Below are positions 8,674 through 17,598 of a DNA stretch of 64,000 bases, one piece after another; position 1 is the first letter of the stretch, and each line of letters starts with the position of its first letter. A model generated the notes under the pieces. It was not told the origin of the DNA and searched no databases. It saw only the letters and a list, made by a program, of their open reading frames with translations. The stretch comes from Agarilytica sp033852165 (GTDB taxonomy: Bacteria; Pseudomonadota; Gammaproteobacteria; Pseudomonadales; Cellvibrionaceae), in NCBI GenBank assembly GCA_033852165.1, contig JAWSUZ010000054.1, forward strand, positions 78,593-142,592, written 5' to 3'. The position numbers and the translations under genes were made by a program.

Positions 8674-8729
8674 CAATCCTCTCACTATACTCAATTTGAT
8701 AGCCGATCAAAATTTGACGAGGTGTTACG

Positions 8730-9509
8730 GTGAAGGGGATTCTTATTGATTTAGATGGCGCCATATTTCAGGGAGATCATTTGATCGATGGCGCTGATAA
8801 GCTGATTACAAAGCTTCAAGAACAAAAATTTCCGCATCTATTTTTGACCAATTCCAGTGCATACCCACGCAAAGCTATTGTGGATAAACTTGCGGGCTTC
8901 GGCATATCTGTACAGCCGCAAGAAATCATGACTCCCGCAGTAGCCGCAGCTCAATGGCTCTGTGAGCATAACGTTGAACGTTTGGCTGTGCTATTGCCGC
9001 GTGAAACGGCTGAAGATCTCGTGGGTTTCGAGCTGGTTTCGATGAGTGGGGATGAGTCTGCTGAAGCTGTTGTGATTGGTGATTTGGGGAAAAACTGGAA
9101 TTACACAAAACTCAATCATGCGTTTCGACGTTTAGTCGAAGAGCCACACCCTAAGCTGGTGGCGCTAGGTATGACCCGCTATTGGTATACAGAAGAAAAA
9201 GGGCTTAACCTTGATGTTGCGCCGTTCGTCAAAGCCTTAGAATTTGCCAGTGGTTGTGAGGCGGAAGTGATTGGGAAGCCATCACAGACCTTTTTTGAAG
9301 AAGGCCTACATATTCTCGGTTGTGATGCGTCTGAATGCATAATGATTGGTGACGATATTCATGCCGATGTGAAGGGTGCTCAGGATGCCAATTTAAAAGC
9401 CGTTCTGGTTAAGACTGGTAAGTTTCGAGAGCGAGATCTTCATCTAGGCATTACCCCTGATATCATCATTGAATCTATTGCTGAGCTGGATGATATTCTT
9501 AGCTGGTAA
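8730..9509 (+). CDS. HAD-family (class IIA) phosphatase, LHPP-like
   Basis: A haloacid-dehalogenase-superfamily hydrolase of 259 residues with a C2A cap. Visible motifs are: motif I DLDGA near residues 7-11 (a DxDxT/V variant ending in Ala), motif II LTNSS (about 39-43), motif III lysine in IGKPS (about 188), and motif IV MIGDDIHADVKGA (about 207-219). The architecture fits the subfamily that includes phospholysine/phosphohistidine pyrophosphate phosphatase LHPP and NagD-like enzymes. The substrate cannot be told from sequence. The start is GTG 8730 preceded by GACGAGGTG. A single gene between panD and acs. Confidence 0.8.
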   Translation: MKGILIDLDGAIFQGDHLIDGADKLITKLQEQKFPHLFLTNSSAYPRKAIVDKLAGFGISVQPQEIMTPAVAAAQWLCEHNVERLAVLLPRETAEDLVGFELVSMSGDESAEAVVIGDLGKNWNYTKLNHAFRRLVEEPHPKLVALGMTRYWYTEEKGLNLDVAPFVKALEFASGCEAEVIGKPSQTFFEEGLHILGCDASECIMIGDDIHADVKGAQDANLKAVLVKTGKFRERDLHLGITPDIIIESIAELDDILSW

Positions 9510-9714
9510 ATGAACCATATTGTTCAGTCGAATATTCCTAATATGGTGGGCGTAGCCCCGTCTTTTTCCTTTGCCTAATAAGCATCTGTAAAACCTCCCT
9601 CTGTCTCCTTTTGTAGCGTCGGGGTATCATGAGCTGCAATAATCAATAATTGCTTTCGAATTAAACTCGTTGGCCGTTCTACATCACGATCACGTAAAAA
9701 CCATTGGGGTGAGT

Positions 9715-11652
9715 ATGTCTGAGGTAAAAACCTATCCAGTTCCGCAGTCGGTATCACAAACTGCACATATCGATGCGGATACCTATGCCGCTTTGTATAA
9801 ACGTTCAATTAACGATCCCGAGGGTTTTTGGGCGGAGCAGGCAGAAAAGTTTTTGGACTGGGATAAGAAGTGGGACAAAGTCAGAGAGTTTGATTTTCAT
9901 AAGGGCGAAGCTGCGTGGTTCTTAGGGGGTAAATTAAATGTCGCCAAAAACTGCATAGACAGACATCTGAAGGATAAAGCTGAACAAGTAGCGATTATTT
10001 GGGAAGGTGATGATCCGGCTAAAGATTTACGTGTTACCTATCAACAGTTGCATGATGATGTGTGTCGATTTTCCAATGTGTTAAAAGCGCGAGGCGTTAA
10101 GAAAGGGGATCGCGTTTGTATTTATATGCCGATGATCATCGAAGCAACCTATGCCATGCTGGCTTGCGCACGTATTGGCGCGGTTCACTCTGTGGTGTTT
10201 GGCGGCTTTTCGCCAGAAGCACTGAAAGACCGAATTCAGGATTCAGATTGCAAAATCGTCATCACTGCCGATGAAGGTGTGAGGGGCGGAAAGTCTGTGG
10301 CATTGAAGTCAAATGTCGATAAAGCAGTCGCACAATGCCCTAATGTACATACGGTGCTTGTTATACAGCACACAAAAGGAAAAGTTGATTGGGATGATTC
10401 TCATGATGTTTGGTATCACGAGATTGCTGCGGATATGGCAGCAACTTGCGAACCTGAAGTGATGGATTCAGAAGACCCGCTATTTATTCTATATACCTCT
10501 GGATCTACGGGTAAACCTAAAGGCGTATTGCATACATGTGGGGGGTATTTGTTACAGGTAGCAATGACCCACAAATACACTTTCGATTACAAAGACGGAG
10601 AGGTTTTTTGGTGTACGGCAGACGTAGGTTGGGTAACTGGGCATAGCTATATCGTATACGGTCCGCTTGCCAATGGCGCGACAACACTGATGTTTGAGGG
10701 CGTACCTACTTATCCTGATGCTTCACGTTGTTGGCAAATTTGTGACAAGCACAATGTGAGCATCTTTTACACGGCGCCAACCGCATTACGCGCTTTAATG
10801 GCCAAAGGCGATGAATATGTGACGTCTACGTCGCGACAATCTTTGCGCATACTGGGTACGGTCGGTGAGCCGATTAATCCTGAAGCATGGGAGTGGTATC
10901 ACAAGGTTGTTGGTGAAGAGCGTTGCCCAATTGTTGATACGTGGTGGCAAACGGAAACCGGGGCTCATATGCTCACTCCGTTGCCGGGCGCAACTGCCTT
11001 AAAGCCGGGGTCGGCCACCCTCCCTTTTTTTGGCGTCGAGCCTGTGTTGTTGGATGAAAATGCCAATGTTATCGAGGGAGAAGGGCAAGGTAGTCTAGTC
11101 ATTAAGTCATCATGGCCGAGTCAGATTAGAACGATATACGGTGACCATGACCGACTCATTAGTACTTATTTCAGACCGTACCCTGGCTATTATTTCACAG
11201 GTGACGGCGCGCGCCGAGATGCAGACGGTTATTACTGGATTACAGGTCGCATGGATGATGTTTTGAATGTGTCGGGGCATCGAATGGGAACCGCAGAGGT
11301 GGAGAGCGCATTGGTTCTGCATCATGATGTTGCGGAGGCCGCAGTGATTGGCTGCCCCCACGATATTAAAGGGCAGGCTATCTATGCCTACGTCACGCTA
11401 ATGAACGGTGTTGAACCGAGTGATGAGCTGCGCAAAGAATTGGTGGGCTTGTGTGCATCTGAAATTGGCCCGATTGCTAAGCCGGACTATATTCAGTGGG
11501 CTCCAGGTTTGCCTAAGACGAGATCGGGTAAAATTATGCGCCGTATTCTGCGTAAGATTGGCGCGAATGAACTCGAAAACCTCGGAGATACTTCAACTTT
11601 GGCGGATCCATCCGTTGTTGAAGAGCTGATAGCGAATCGACTTATTCGTTAA
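9715..11652 (+). CDS. acs: Acetyl-CoA synthetase
   Basis: AMP-forming acetate:CoA ligase that activates acetate to acetyl-CoA. The ATG at 9715 (MSEVKTYPVPQ) is preferred to an in-frame TTG 45 bases upstream because GGGGTGAG sits just before it; the protein is then 645 residues, as in E. coli (652). The A3 loop YTSGSTGKPKG, GEPINPEAWEWYH, DTWWQTETGAHM and the C-terminal PKTRSGKIMRRILRKI (with the lysine acetylated in homologues) are all present. It is monocistronic, with an inverted repeat after it. It fits acetate or acetoacetate-derived carbon use together with the ketone-body genes at 44.7-47 kb. Confidence 0.97.
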   Translation: MSEVKTYPVPQSVSQTAHIDADTYAALYKRSINDPEGFWAEQAEKFLDWDKKWDKVREFDFHKGEAAWFLGGKLNVAKNCIDRHLKDKAEQVAIIWEGDDPAKDLRVTYQQLHDDVCRFSNVLKARGVKKGDRVCIYMPMIIEATYAMLACARIGAVHSVVFGGFSPEALKDRIQDSDCKIVITADEGVRGGKSVALKSNVDKAVAQCPNVHTVLVIQHTKGKVDWDDSHDVWYHEIAADMAATCEPEVMDSEDPLFILYTSGSTGKPKGVLHTCGGYLLQVAMTHKYTFDYKDGEVFWCTADVGWVTGHSYIVYGPLANGATTLMFEGVPTYPDASRCWQICDKHNVSIFYTAPTALRALMAKGDEYVTSTSRQSLRILGTVGEPINPEAWEWYHKVVGEERCPIVDTWWQTETGAHMLTPLPGATALKPGSATLPFFGVEPVLLDENANVIEGEGQGSLVIKSSWPSQIRTIYGDHDRLISTYFRPYPGYYFTGDGARRDADGYYWITGRMDDVLNVSGHRMGTAEVESALVLHHDVAEAAVIGCPHDIKGQAIYAYVTLMNGVEPSDELRKELVGLCASEIGPIAKPDYIQWAPGLPKTRSGKIMRRILRKIGANELENLGDTSTLADPSVVEELIANRLIR

Positions 11653-11697
11653 GCAATAGTCATTTTTCTGCCTTCATCAAATAGGCGTTCCTCGTTT

Positions 11698-11737
11698 CAT
11701 AAAGTTACAGAGTTGGTTTTGGCTCTGTAACTTTGTG
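11698..11737 (+). terminator. Hairpin terminator after acs
   Basis: AAAGTTACAGAG (11701-11712) pairs perfectly with CTCTGTAACTTT (11723-11734); three more pairs, one a wobble, extend the base. The loop is ten bases. The downstream tract is T-rich but interrupted, so termination is likely rather than certain. Confidence 0.65.
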
Positions 11738-11870
11738 GTCTTCTGTCTTTTCTCCTCTCGATTACGAACCATTGGCGCCAGAAATCGTCTAATCTTAAAT
11801 ATAGGCTTATGCTTACATATAAGCATGTTCCAAAGTTATAGGTATTAAAATTGATAAAAGGAAAAAGACT

Positions 11871-13235
11871 GTGAACGGAAAGATATCCGCAAAAGTCACG
11901 CCAAAAGAATCCCTTGATGTTCTTTCTCATATAGAAGTAACGCGTTTAGTTGAAACAAAAGATTCAGAAATTTACGAAAATTTTCGTCGTTGTGCCTTGG
12001 CTGTATTAAATACTGGGGCAGAAACTGATGACACAAAAGAAATATTAGAAAAATATTCTGATTTTTCTGTTGGCGTGATTCAGCAGGAACGTGGTATTAA
12101 ATTGGATATTCAGAACGCGCCAGAGACTGCATTTGTAGACGGCACAATGATTACAGGAATTCGAGAACATTTGTTTTCGGTGCTACGGGATATCGTATAC
12201 ATCAATAATGAGTTACAAGAAAATCGCGACATTGATTTTTCAAAGGCAGATGGTATTACCAATGGCGTATTTCACATTGTACGTAATGCGGGTCTGTTAA
12301 AAACGAATGGTGATGTCAATGTGGTTGTTTGTTGGGGTGGGCACTCGATAAACGAAGTGGAATATGATTACTCTAAAGAAGTCGGTTATCAAATGGGGTT
12401 GAGGGGCATGAATATTTGCACGGGATGTGGTCCTGGTGCGATGAAAGGGCCAATGAAGGGCGCAACCTTTGGTCATGCAAAAATGCGTTTTCAGGGGCGT
12501 TATATTGGTATTACTGAACCCGGTATTATTGCCGCTGAATCACCTAACCCTATTGTGAATGAGCTGGTCATTATGCCAGACATTGAAAAACGCTTAGAGG
12601 CATTTGTGCGTACCGGGCATGGCATTGTGGTTTTTCCTGGTGGCGCTGGTACGGCAGAAGAAATTCTCTATATCTTAGGTATCTTGTTACACCCGGATAA
12701 TAAAAATATCCCTTTCCCCTTAATTTTTACCGGTCCGAAATCATCGAGAGATTATTTTGACCAAATAAATGAATTTATCGGTATTTCTTTAGGAGAAGAA
12801 GCACAATCAAAATATGAAATTGTAGTAGATGACCCGGTTTTGGTAGCTCAAAAAATGAAAACACACATGGAACTCGTGAGAAGCTATCGTAGACAATCGA
12901 AAGATGCTTACTATTATAATTGGATCTTGAAAATTGATCGAGAATTACAGCAGCCTTTTAGTCCGGATCATAATAATATGGCCAAACTGGATTTACATAA
13001 GGATCAAGAAACGTATCACCTAGCGGCAAACTTGCGACGTGCTTTTTCCGGAATCGTTGATGGAAATGTAAAAGAACATGGCATTCGTGCGGTTGCCGAA
13101 AAAGGCCCGTATGAAATTCATGGAGATGCAGAAATACTTGCACCCCTAGGTGAATTGTTAAAATCTTTTGTTGCGCAAAAGCGAATGAAGATTCCAACAC
13201 AAGAATATATACCCTGTTACAAAATTGTTGAATGA
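11871..13235 (+). CDS. ppnN: Nucleotide 5'-monophosphate nucleosidase PpnN (YgdH)
   Basis: LOG-family enzyme that hydrolyses purine and pyrimidine monophosphates to base and ribose-5-phosphate; the E. coli enzyme responds to (p)ppGpp. The 454-residue length equals E. coli YgdH. Diagnostic parts are VVCWGGHSINEVEYDYSKEV, TGCGPGAMKGPMKGA and the LOG motif PGGAGTAEEI. N- and C-terminal extensions flank the Rossmann core, as in the long LOG subgroup. The start is GTG 11871 with AAAAGGAAAAAG upstream. The stop overlaps the start of the next gene by four bases (ATGA), so translation is coupled. Confidence 0.94.
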   Translation: MNGKISAKVTPKESLDVLSHIEVTRLVETKDSEIYENFRRCALAVLNTGAETDDTKEILEKYSDFSVGVIQQERGIKLDIQNAPETAFVDGTMITGIREHLFSVLRDIVYINNELQENRDIDFSKADGITNGVFHIVRNAGLLKTNGDVNVVVCWGGHSINEVEYDYSKEVGYQMGLRGMNICTGCGPGAMKGPMKGATFGHAKMRFQGRYIGITEPGIIAAESPNPIVNELVIMPDIEKRLEAFVRTGHGIVVFPGGAGTAEEILYILGILLHPDNKNIPFPLIFTGPKSSRDYFDQINEFIGISLGEEAQSKYEIVVDDPVLVAQKMKTHMELVRSYRRQSKDAYYYNWILKIDRELQQPFSPDHNNMAKLDLHKDQETYHLAANLRRAFSGIVDGNVKEHGIRAVAEKGPYEIHGDAEILAPLGELLKSFVAQKRMKIPTQEYIPCYKIVE

Positions 13236-13774
13236 TAATGACCGAAGATGTATTTGAACAATTGTTAGGCGATGACGTAGAGCCTATCAATGCCGAAAGT
13301 AGAGTGGCGCTTCAGAAAGAGCGTGATTCCGGGGTGAATAAAGAGATTCGCCGACGAGCGGCTGAAAATGAAGAGAGGAGCCCGGAAGACCCGTTGACGA
13401 GCGAGCCGCTTGAGATGGTTGAACCTTTGGAGGTGATTTCGTATTGCAAAGCGGGTGTCCAGCACGGAGTATTTAAAAAGTTGCGTTTGGGGAAATATCC
13501 CTTTGATGCACGGCTTGATTTACACCGGTTAACGGTCGAACAGGCACGAGAGGAGATTTATCGTTTTGTGAACGATTGTATTGCCCACGATATTCGAGCG
13601 GCATTAATTACCCACGGTAAAGGCGAGGGGCGAGATAAACCTGCGCTGTTAAAAAGCTGTGTTGCGCATTGGTTGCCAGAGCTTGACCAAGTTTTGGCTT
13701 TTCATACGGCACAGAAGCAGCATGGCAGCTACGGCGCTACTTATGTGCTGTTCAAAAAAAGTGACAATAAATAA
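13232..13774 (+). CDS. smrA: Smr-domain nuclease-like protein (SmrA/YdaL type)
   Basis: 180 residues with a C-terminal Smr domain (about 92-175) showing LDLHRLT (usually LDLHGxT) and the ITHGKGEG loop. The N-terminal third is charged and variable. Stand-alone Smr proteins are DNA or RNA endonucleases; SmrB cuts mRNA between collided ribosomes, but this one resembles the SmrA group more, and the exact class is uncertain. The start can be ATG 13232, overlapping the ppnN stop, or ATG 13238 (MTEDVFEQ). It converges on the DUF4404 gene, 62 bases apart. Confidence 0.85.
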   Translation: MIMTEDVFEQLLGDDVEPINAESRVALQKERDSGVNKEIRRRAAENEERSPEDPLTSEPLEMVEPLEVISYCKAGVQHGVFKKLRLGKYPFDARLDLHRLTVEQAREEIYRFVNDCIAHDIRAALITHGKGEGRDKPALLKSCVAHWLPELDQVLAFHTAQKQHGSYGATYVLFKKSDNK

Positions 13775-13836
13775 CTAGAAAATAAAGAGCGAAACAGGAA
13801 ACATTCTTGCTGGTCTGAGTGAGATAAAATGAAGGG

Positions 13837-14103
13837 CTAGATTCCCATTTTGTGTAGTGCGTTAATGAGTTCTCGTACGATACCGGCGGCGACGGGGTGT
13901 TCTGTTTCAAAGCGTGCTTCTAATGACATAGCAATGTCGACTGAAGACTCAATGTTATTAACGTCTGCATCTTTATCCAAGATAAGCCGTATATCCTCTT
14001 CTAGCTTTTGGGCTATCTCTAGGGTTTCTGCGTCAACGGATGTGCTGTTATTAAGTTGCTCCCTTAGCTGATTAAGTGAGGACTTTATAGAACCTTCGCT
14101 CAT
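13837..14103 (-). CDS. DUF4404 family small protein
   Basis: An 88-residue, largely helical, acidic protein whose C-terminal EHPVAAGIVRELINALHKMGI is the hallmark of DUF4404, found in pseudomonads and relatives. No signal peptide and no membrane segment. A predicted coiled-coil-like stretch covers roughly residues 5-45. Function unknown. A clear CGGAGT ribosome site (about 14109-14114) precedes the ATG at 14103. It stands downstream of the OlsF-like gene on the same strand, separated by 208 bases that contain a large palindrome. Confidence 0.85.
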   Translation of the reverse strand: MSEGSIKSSLNQLREQLNNSTSVDAETLEIAQKLEEDIRLILDKDADVNNIESSVDIAMSLEARFETEHPVAAGIVRELINALHKMGI

Positions 14104-14244
14104 ACTGTACTCCGGTTAATAATGGATACTATTAATAATAGGCGAAGTCTGGGCGGTTTGTGAGGCGGGCGCGGGAGTTGTTGAATGTTTGTGAAACGTG
14201 ACACTATCTCAGCAGGCTACATAAAACTGTGTGGATGTACCATA

Positions 14245-14303
14245 GCTAGTGTCCATCCATAAAATCGATCGCAGTAGGCGCCTGTTTATGGATGGGCGCT
14301 AGC
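14245..14303. repeat. Palindromic repeat, copy A (REP-like)
   Basis: A 19-bp imperfect stem (two wobbles): 14245-14263 pairs with 14285-14303, around a 21-base loop. The loop carries a perfect 8-bp palindrome AGGCGCCT (14276-14283). The right half recurs at 17426-17447 (19 of 22 bases) and 34492-34511 (18 of 20). No T-run, so it is not a standard terminator. It begins 9 bases past the stop of the minus-strand gene at 14312. Confidence 0.7.
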
Positions 14304-14311
14304 CAGCCTTT

Positions 14312-16042
14312 CTAGACATTTTGGAGCTTTTTATCATCAATATAGCGCTTTCGTTTGCTCGCCTTTAGTTTGTGGAGGTCGGCAAGGCAAAGGCTATCGA
14401 GGCAGTCGCCAAAATCAGGGTCGACACTGAATACGATATTTTGAAAGCCGCCTTTTTCGAAAATAGCGGCGTATTGTTTGAAGAGCATGGGCAGCTTGTA
14501 GCCCATTGAGATAAAGTTTTTCTGCATAAAATCGAAGGCTTCTTCAGACTCTTTATTGCCAAATAATTGGTCAAGTTCGTACGTTTTTGCCTCGTTAAGA
14601 ATGTAAGGGTGATAGGCGCTAGCCAGGTGGTCGGGGCAAGGATGGTAGCGACGGTAATGGTAAGCCAGCATGTCCATTAGCTCTTTTGGGTAATCGGCGC
14701 TCATACTGACAGGGCCGAGAAGGTAGCGTATGTCGGGGTTACGGGCTAGGTAACAGCCTAAGCCCTGCCATAGGTAATCTAGGCTGGCTCGTCCCCAGTA
14801 GTCAGGGTTTACAAAGCTTCTTCCAAGCTCGACGCTTTGCTCCAGGTAAGGCGTGAATTCAGGATTAAATTTATATAGGGTGCTGGTGTAAAACCCTTTA
14901 GTGCCCATTTTCGCTAAGATTTTTTTCCCTTCTCCAAGGCGGTAGGCACCGGCAATAGCGAGCTTGTTTCCATCCCAAAGGACTAAGTGTTTGTAGTGCT
15001 GGTCGAAATCATCCAAATCCCGTTTTTTCCCGCTGCCTTCTCCTACCTTTCGAAAGCTGACTTCGCGCAGTCGACCAATTTCACGTATGACTTTAGAGTC
15101 TGATTTGTAGTCTATTAAATAAATTCGATTTCCATCTCGAGTTTCTCCTAGGCATTCGGAAGCATTGAGTTCATTCAATAACTGCTTTCGGTCTTCGGGG
15201 TGGGCAATGGTGCGTTGTGTTTCGAATATTGGCTGGTGTTGTTTACCTATTTTGTATAGGTGTTTTTTGAGCCTCGATACGAGAGTTCTGTCGTGCAGTC
15301 CTTCAGCAAAAAGTCCCTGCTCGGGTATGCATTCGCCAATGCTGAATTTAATGACATGGGATTGTTTGTTGAACATCTCGTGTGCAAGTAGCGCGGTTCC
15401 CAGTGGCTTGTACAGGAGTGATGCGCCATAAAAGAGAAGCGAGTTTTTTGCGTGAATACGGATTGGGAGCAAAGGGGCTTTCGCTTTGCGCGCAAAGTGA
15501 AGAAAGCCGGGGCGCCAGCGCGTATCTCTTACGCCAGTAGGGCGGACTCGAGAAACCTCACCGGCTGGAAACACAATAATGGCTTCTTCATTTTCCAAGT
15601 GTTCAATTATTTGTTTGTAGCCTTTCCTGGCGCTGCTACCCCCCATGTTATCGACGGAAACGAATAAACTAGTAAGTTGCTTGAAGTGACTCAGCATGTC
15701 GTTCGCCATTATGCGAACATCGCTACGGACTTCGGATACGAGCTTTAGCAGCGCCAAACCATCGAGAGAGCCAATCGGGTGGTTGGCAATGATTACCACG
15801 CGCCCCGTTGCAGGAATGTTGGCGCGGTCACGTACAGACACGGTATAGCTAAAGTCAAAAAAACCAAAAATACGATCGATAAAATCGAAGCCCCAGGCAT
15901 CGGTATTGTTCTCTAGAAAGGCATTGATTTTATCCTCATAAATAATGCGCTTTAACAGAGAGATTGTCGGTTTTGTTACAAGTTTAGGCTTGCTTGCAAA
16001 GCTGGGAAATTTATCGAGAATGGCTTGTTCGATGTTTATCAT
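14312..16042 (-). CDS. olsF: Two-domain acyltransferase, probable ornithine-lipid synthase OlsF
   Basis: 576 residues. The N-terminal half is a PlsC-like acyltransferase: NHPIGSLDG (87-95, His88 and Asp94 as the catalytic pair) and VFPAGEVSR (157-165). The C-terminal half (about 300-520) resembles the GNAT/OlsB-type N-acyltransferase ('hemolysin-like') with LWDGNKLAIAGAYRLGEG and ELGRSFVNPDYWG. In OlsF enzymes such a fusion makes ornithine lipids, phosphorus-free membrane lipids: the C-terminal domain acylates ornithine and the N-terminal domain adds the second acyl chain. The function is inferred from this architecture. ATG 16042; single gene, same strand as its AhpA-like upstream neighbour. 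Confidence 0.72.
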   Translation of the reverse strand: MINIEQAILDKFPSFASKPKLVTKPTISLLKRIIYEDKINAFLENNTDAWGFDFIDRIFGFFDFSYTVSVRDRANIPATGRVVIIANHPIGSLDGLALLKLVSEVRSDVRIMANDMLSHFKQLTSLFVSVDNMGGSSARKGYKQIIEHLENEEAIIVFPAGEVSRVRPTGVRDTRWRPGFLHFARKAKAPLLPIRIHAKNSLLFYGASLLYKPLGTALLAHEMFNKQSHVIKFSIGECIPEQGLFAEGLHDRTLVSRLKKHLYKIGKQHQPIFETQRTIAHPEDRKQLLNELNASECLGETRDGNRIYLIDYKSDSKVIREIGRLREVSFRKVGEGSGKKRDLDDFDQHYKHLVLWDGNKLAIAGAYRLGEGKKILAKMGTKGFYTSTLYKFNPEFTPYLEQSVELGRSFVNPDYWGRASLDYLWQGLGCYLARNPDIRYLLGPVSMSADYPKELMDMLAYHYRRYHPCPDHLASAYHPYILNEAKTYELDQLFGNKESEEAFDFMQKNFISMGYKLPMLFKQYAAIFEKGGFQNIVFSVDPDFGDCLDSLCLADLHKLKASKRKRYIDDKKLQNV

Positions 16043-16183
16043 TGTTTGACCTTTAGAGCACAGCTTGAACGCTCATTTCTACAGTCCTTCGCGCGATCAT
16101 CCGCATCTGAATAGCTTGTATGGATGCATTATGTCATTGCCTGCTTATCAAATCGTCACAAACATGTAACAAAAAGCAGAGAG

Positions 16184-17293
16184 CTAGAGGATTTGACTCA
16201 GTTGCTTTAGTTGATTTTCTAAGAGGTTTTGAAACGGTTGACGGAAGCTGGAAAGCACCTGGCGACCATCTTCCGTCCCCAGTTCCATAAACGTAATGCG
16301 TCGATTGATTAGGGCTTCTCCCCCTGCAATTTCTTCGACAATGAGACCTGCAAAGGGCAACTTTTCAGGTACGATATTCTCTTTATTAGCCGATACAAGT
16401 GCAGCGAGATCCAGAGGTACTTTATCGATGATTCCGGCTAACTCTAGAATTAGATAGGCCGTGCAACTGGCGTTAAAAAGCGCTTCACCCCGATTGTCTC
16501 GTTCTTGAAAGTTGAGGATATAGTAGTTTTCTGTCAGGCGAAATTGGTGCCCACCATAGAGCGCCATAACATCGCTCATGATTTTTTCCAGCCGTCCCAT
16601 GGTGTCGCGGAAACTCTGGCCGTTAAGTTGTTGTTTCAGAATGTTCAGGTTTTTGATGTGAATGATTGCAAATACATCGGAATGGGGCATTTCCTCGAAT
16701 GAGGAAGCGTCGTTTAAGGTGTCATCCTCGCTCTCTTCTGGTTTGTTGAGGTTATCTTTTTGAGCGGGAGATTGCCAAACGATGGCTTTACTATGAAAAA
16801 ACGACCAGACGCCTAAAACAAAAAGCAACGTTGATACTGACACAGTCAAAAAAATAGCTGAGTTCAAAGACCATTCGTCCGTTTTGATTGTGACGGTAAC
16901 ATAACCGGCTACGCTGTCGCGGAGGGTAATAGGACTGGTAAATGTAGCGCTGTGGGAGGGGCGAACTCTAGAGTCTCCTGCTTGCACAAGCAAATTATTT
17001 TCGACATCGTGGATTGTTGCTAAGTGAGTGTGTGGGTTGGTGATGACATCTTGCAAAATTACCTGTAAGCGGACAAGGTCATGGTTAAACGTTGCATCGA
17101 CGGCCTGCTTGGCGGCCATGTTGGCAAGAGTGTTACCGTAATTTCCGACAAAGCTTTCACTTATTGCGCGTGTATTGGGAATAAATATTACTGCGAGCAT
17201 GAGGCTGGCGACAAACCCTCCTGCGCACACAGCCGACAGTGTGGGGATGAAGCGAAGTCGAAGCGGGAAAAAGTTGGCGATAGGCGTAGGCAA
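16184..17293 (-). CDS. AhpA/YtjB family membrane protein
   Basis: A 369-residue inner-membrane protein: TM1 at about residues 18-37, a periplasmic domain (about 40-140), TM2 at about 147-166, and a cytoplasmic C-terminal half. The assignment rests on topology and on position: in E. coli ytjB (smp) and in Pseudomonas its homologue lie divergently beside serB, exactly as here. The family has been called 'membrane protein affecting hemolysin expression'; its function is unknown. The cytoplasmic part (about 200-290) has a ferredoxin-like, nucleotide-cyclase-like flavour without GGDEF residues. Start ATG 17293, with another Met not available nearby. Confidence 0.75.
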   Translation of the reverse strand: MPTPIANFFPLRLRFIPTLSAVCAGGFVASLMLAVIFIPNTRAISESFVGNYGNTLANMAAKQAVDATFNHDLVRLQVILQDVITNPHTHLATIHDVENNLLVQAGDSRVRPSHSATFTSPITLRDSVAGYVTVTIKTDEWSLNSAIFLTVSVSTLLFVLGVWSFFHSKAIVWQSPAQKDNLNKPEESEDDTLNDASSFEEMPHSDVFAIIHIKNLNILKQQLNGQSFRDTMGRLEKIMSDVMALYGGHQFRLTENYYILNFQERDNRGEALFNASCTAYLILELAGIIDKVPLDLAALVSANKENIVPEKLPFAGLIVEEIAGGEALINRRITFMELGTEDGRQVLSSFRQPFQNLLENQLKQLSQIL

Positions 17294-17598
17294 AGGGCTT
17301 ATTTCTTAGCTATTTATTAGTGGTATTAATGGGTTGGCTGCTTTGATTGGTCTTTTTAAGTGTTCCTCTTGAATCATCTTATTAATATTCATTTAGGCTG
17401 AGCCAGGAGTAAATTTAGCTACGACCCTGTTGATGGGCGGGCGCTAGATCGTGCTGGCTAAATTCCTATCTGAAAGTAAGATGATTCTACATCCGAAGGT
17501 GCAGGGATCACTCTTTGCTCATTGTCTCCTATTCAAAGGTTCCATGGATAACCTAAGTCGTTATAATGACCCACTATCAAACGAAATAGAAGTTATCT
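17294..17598. other. Divergent intergenic region upstream of serB
   Basis: 305 bases between the AhpA-like gene and serB. It holds the half-copy B of the palindromic repeat (17426-17447). No small gene is convincing. Promoters for both neighbours must lie here, but I see no strong -35/-10 pair. Confidence 0.6.
17426..17447. repeat. Palindromic repeat, half-copy B
   Basis: Twenty-two bases matching 14281-14302 at 19 positions, ending in GGGCGCTAG. The matching left arm of the palindrome is absent, so this looks like a truncated copy. Confidence 0.55.

Noticed and set aside
16153..16170. Pho-box-like sequence TCGTCACAAACATGTAAC upstream of the OlsF-like gene
   Set aside because: It matches only about 12 of 18 consensus positions and faces the opposite way to the gene.
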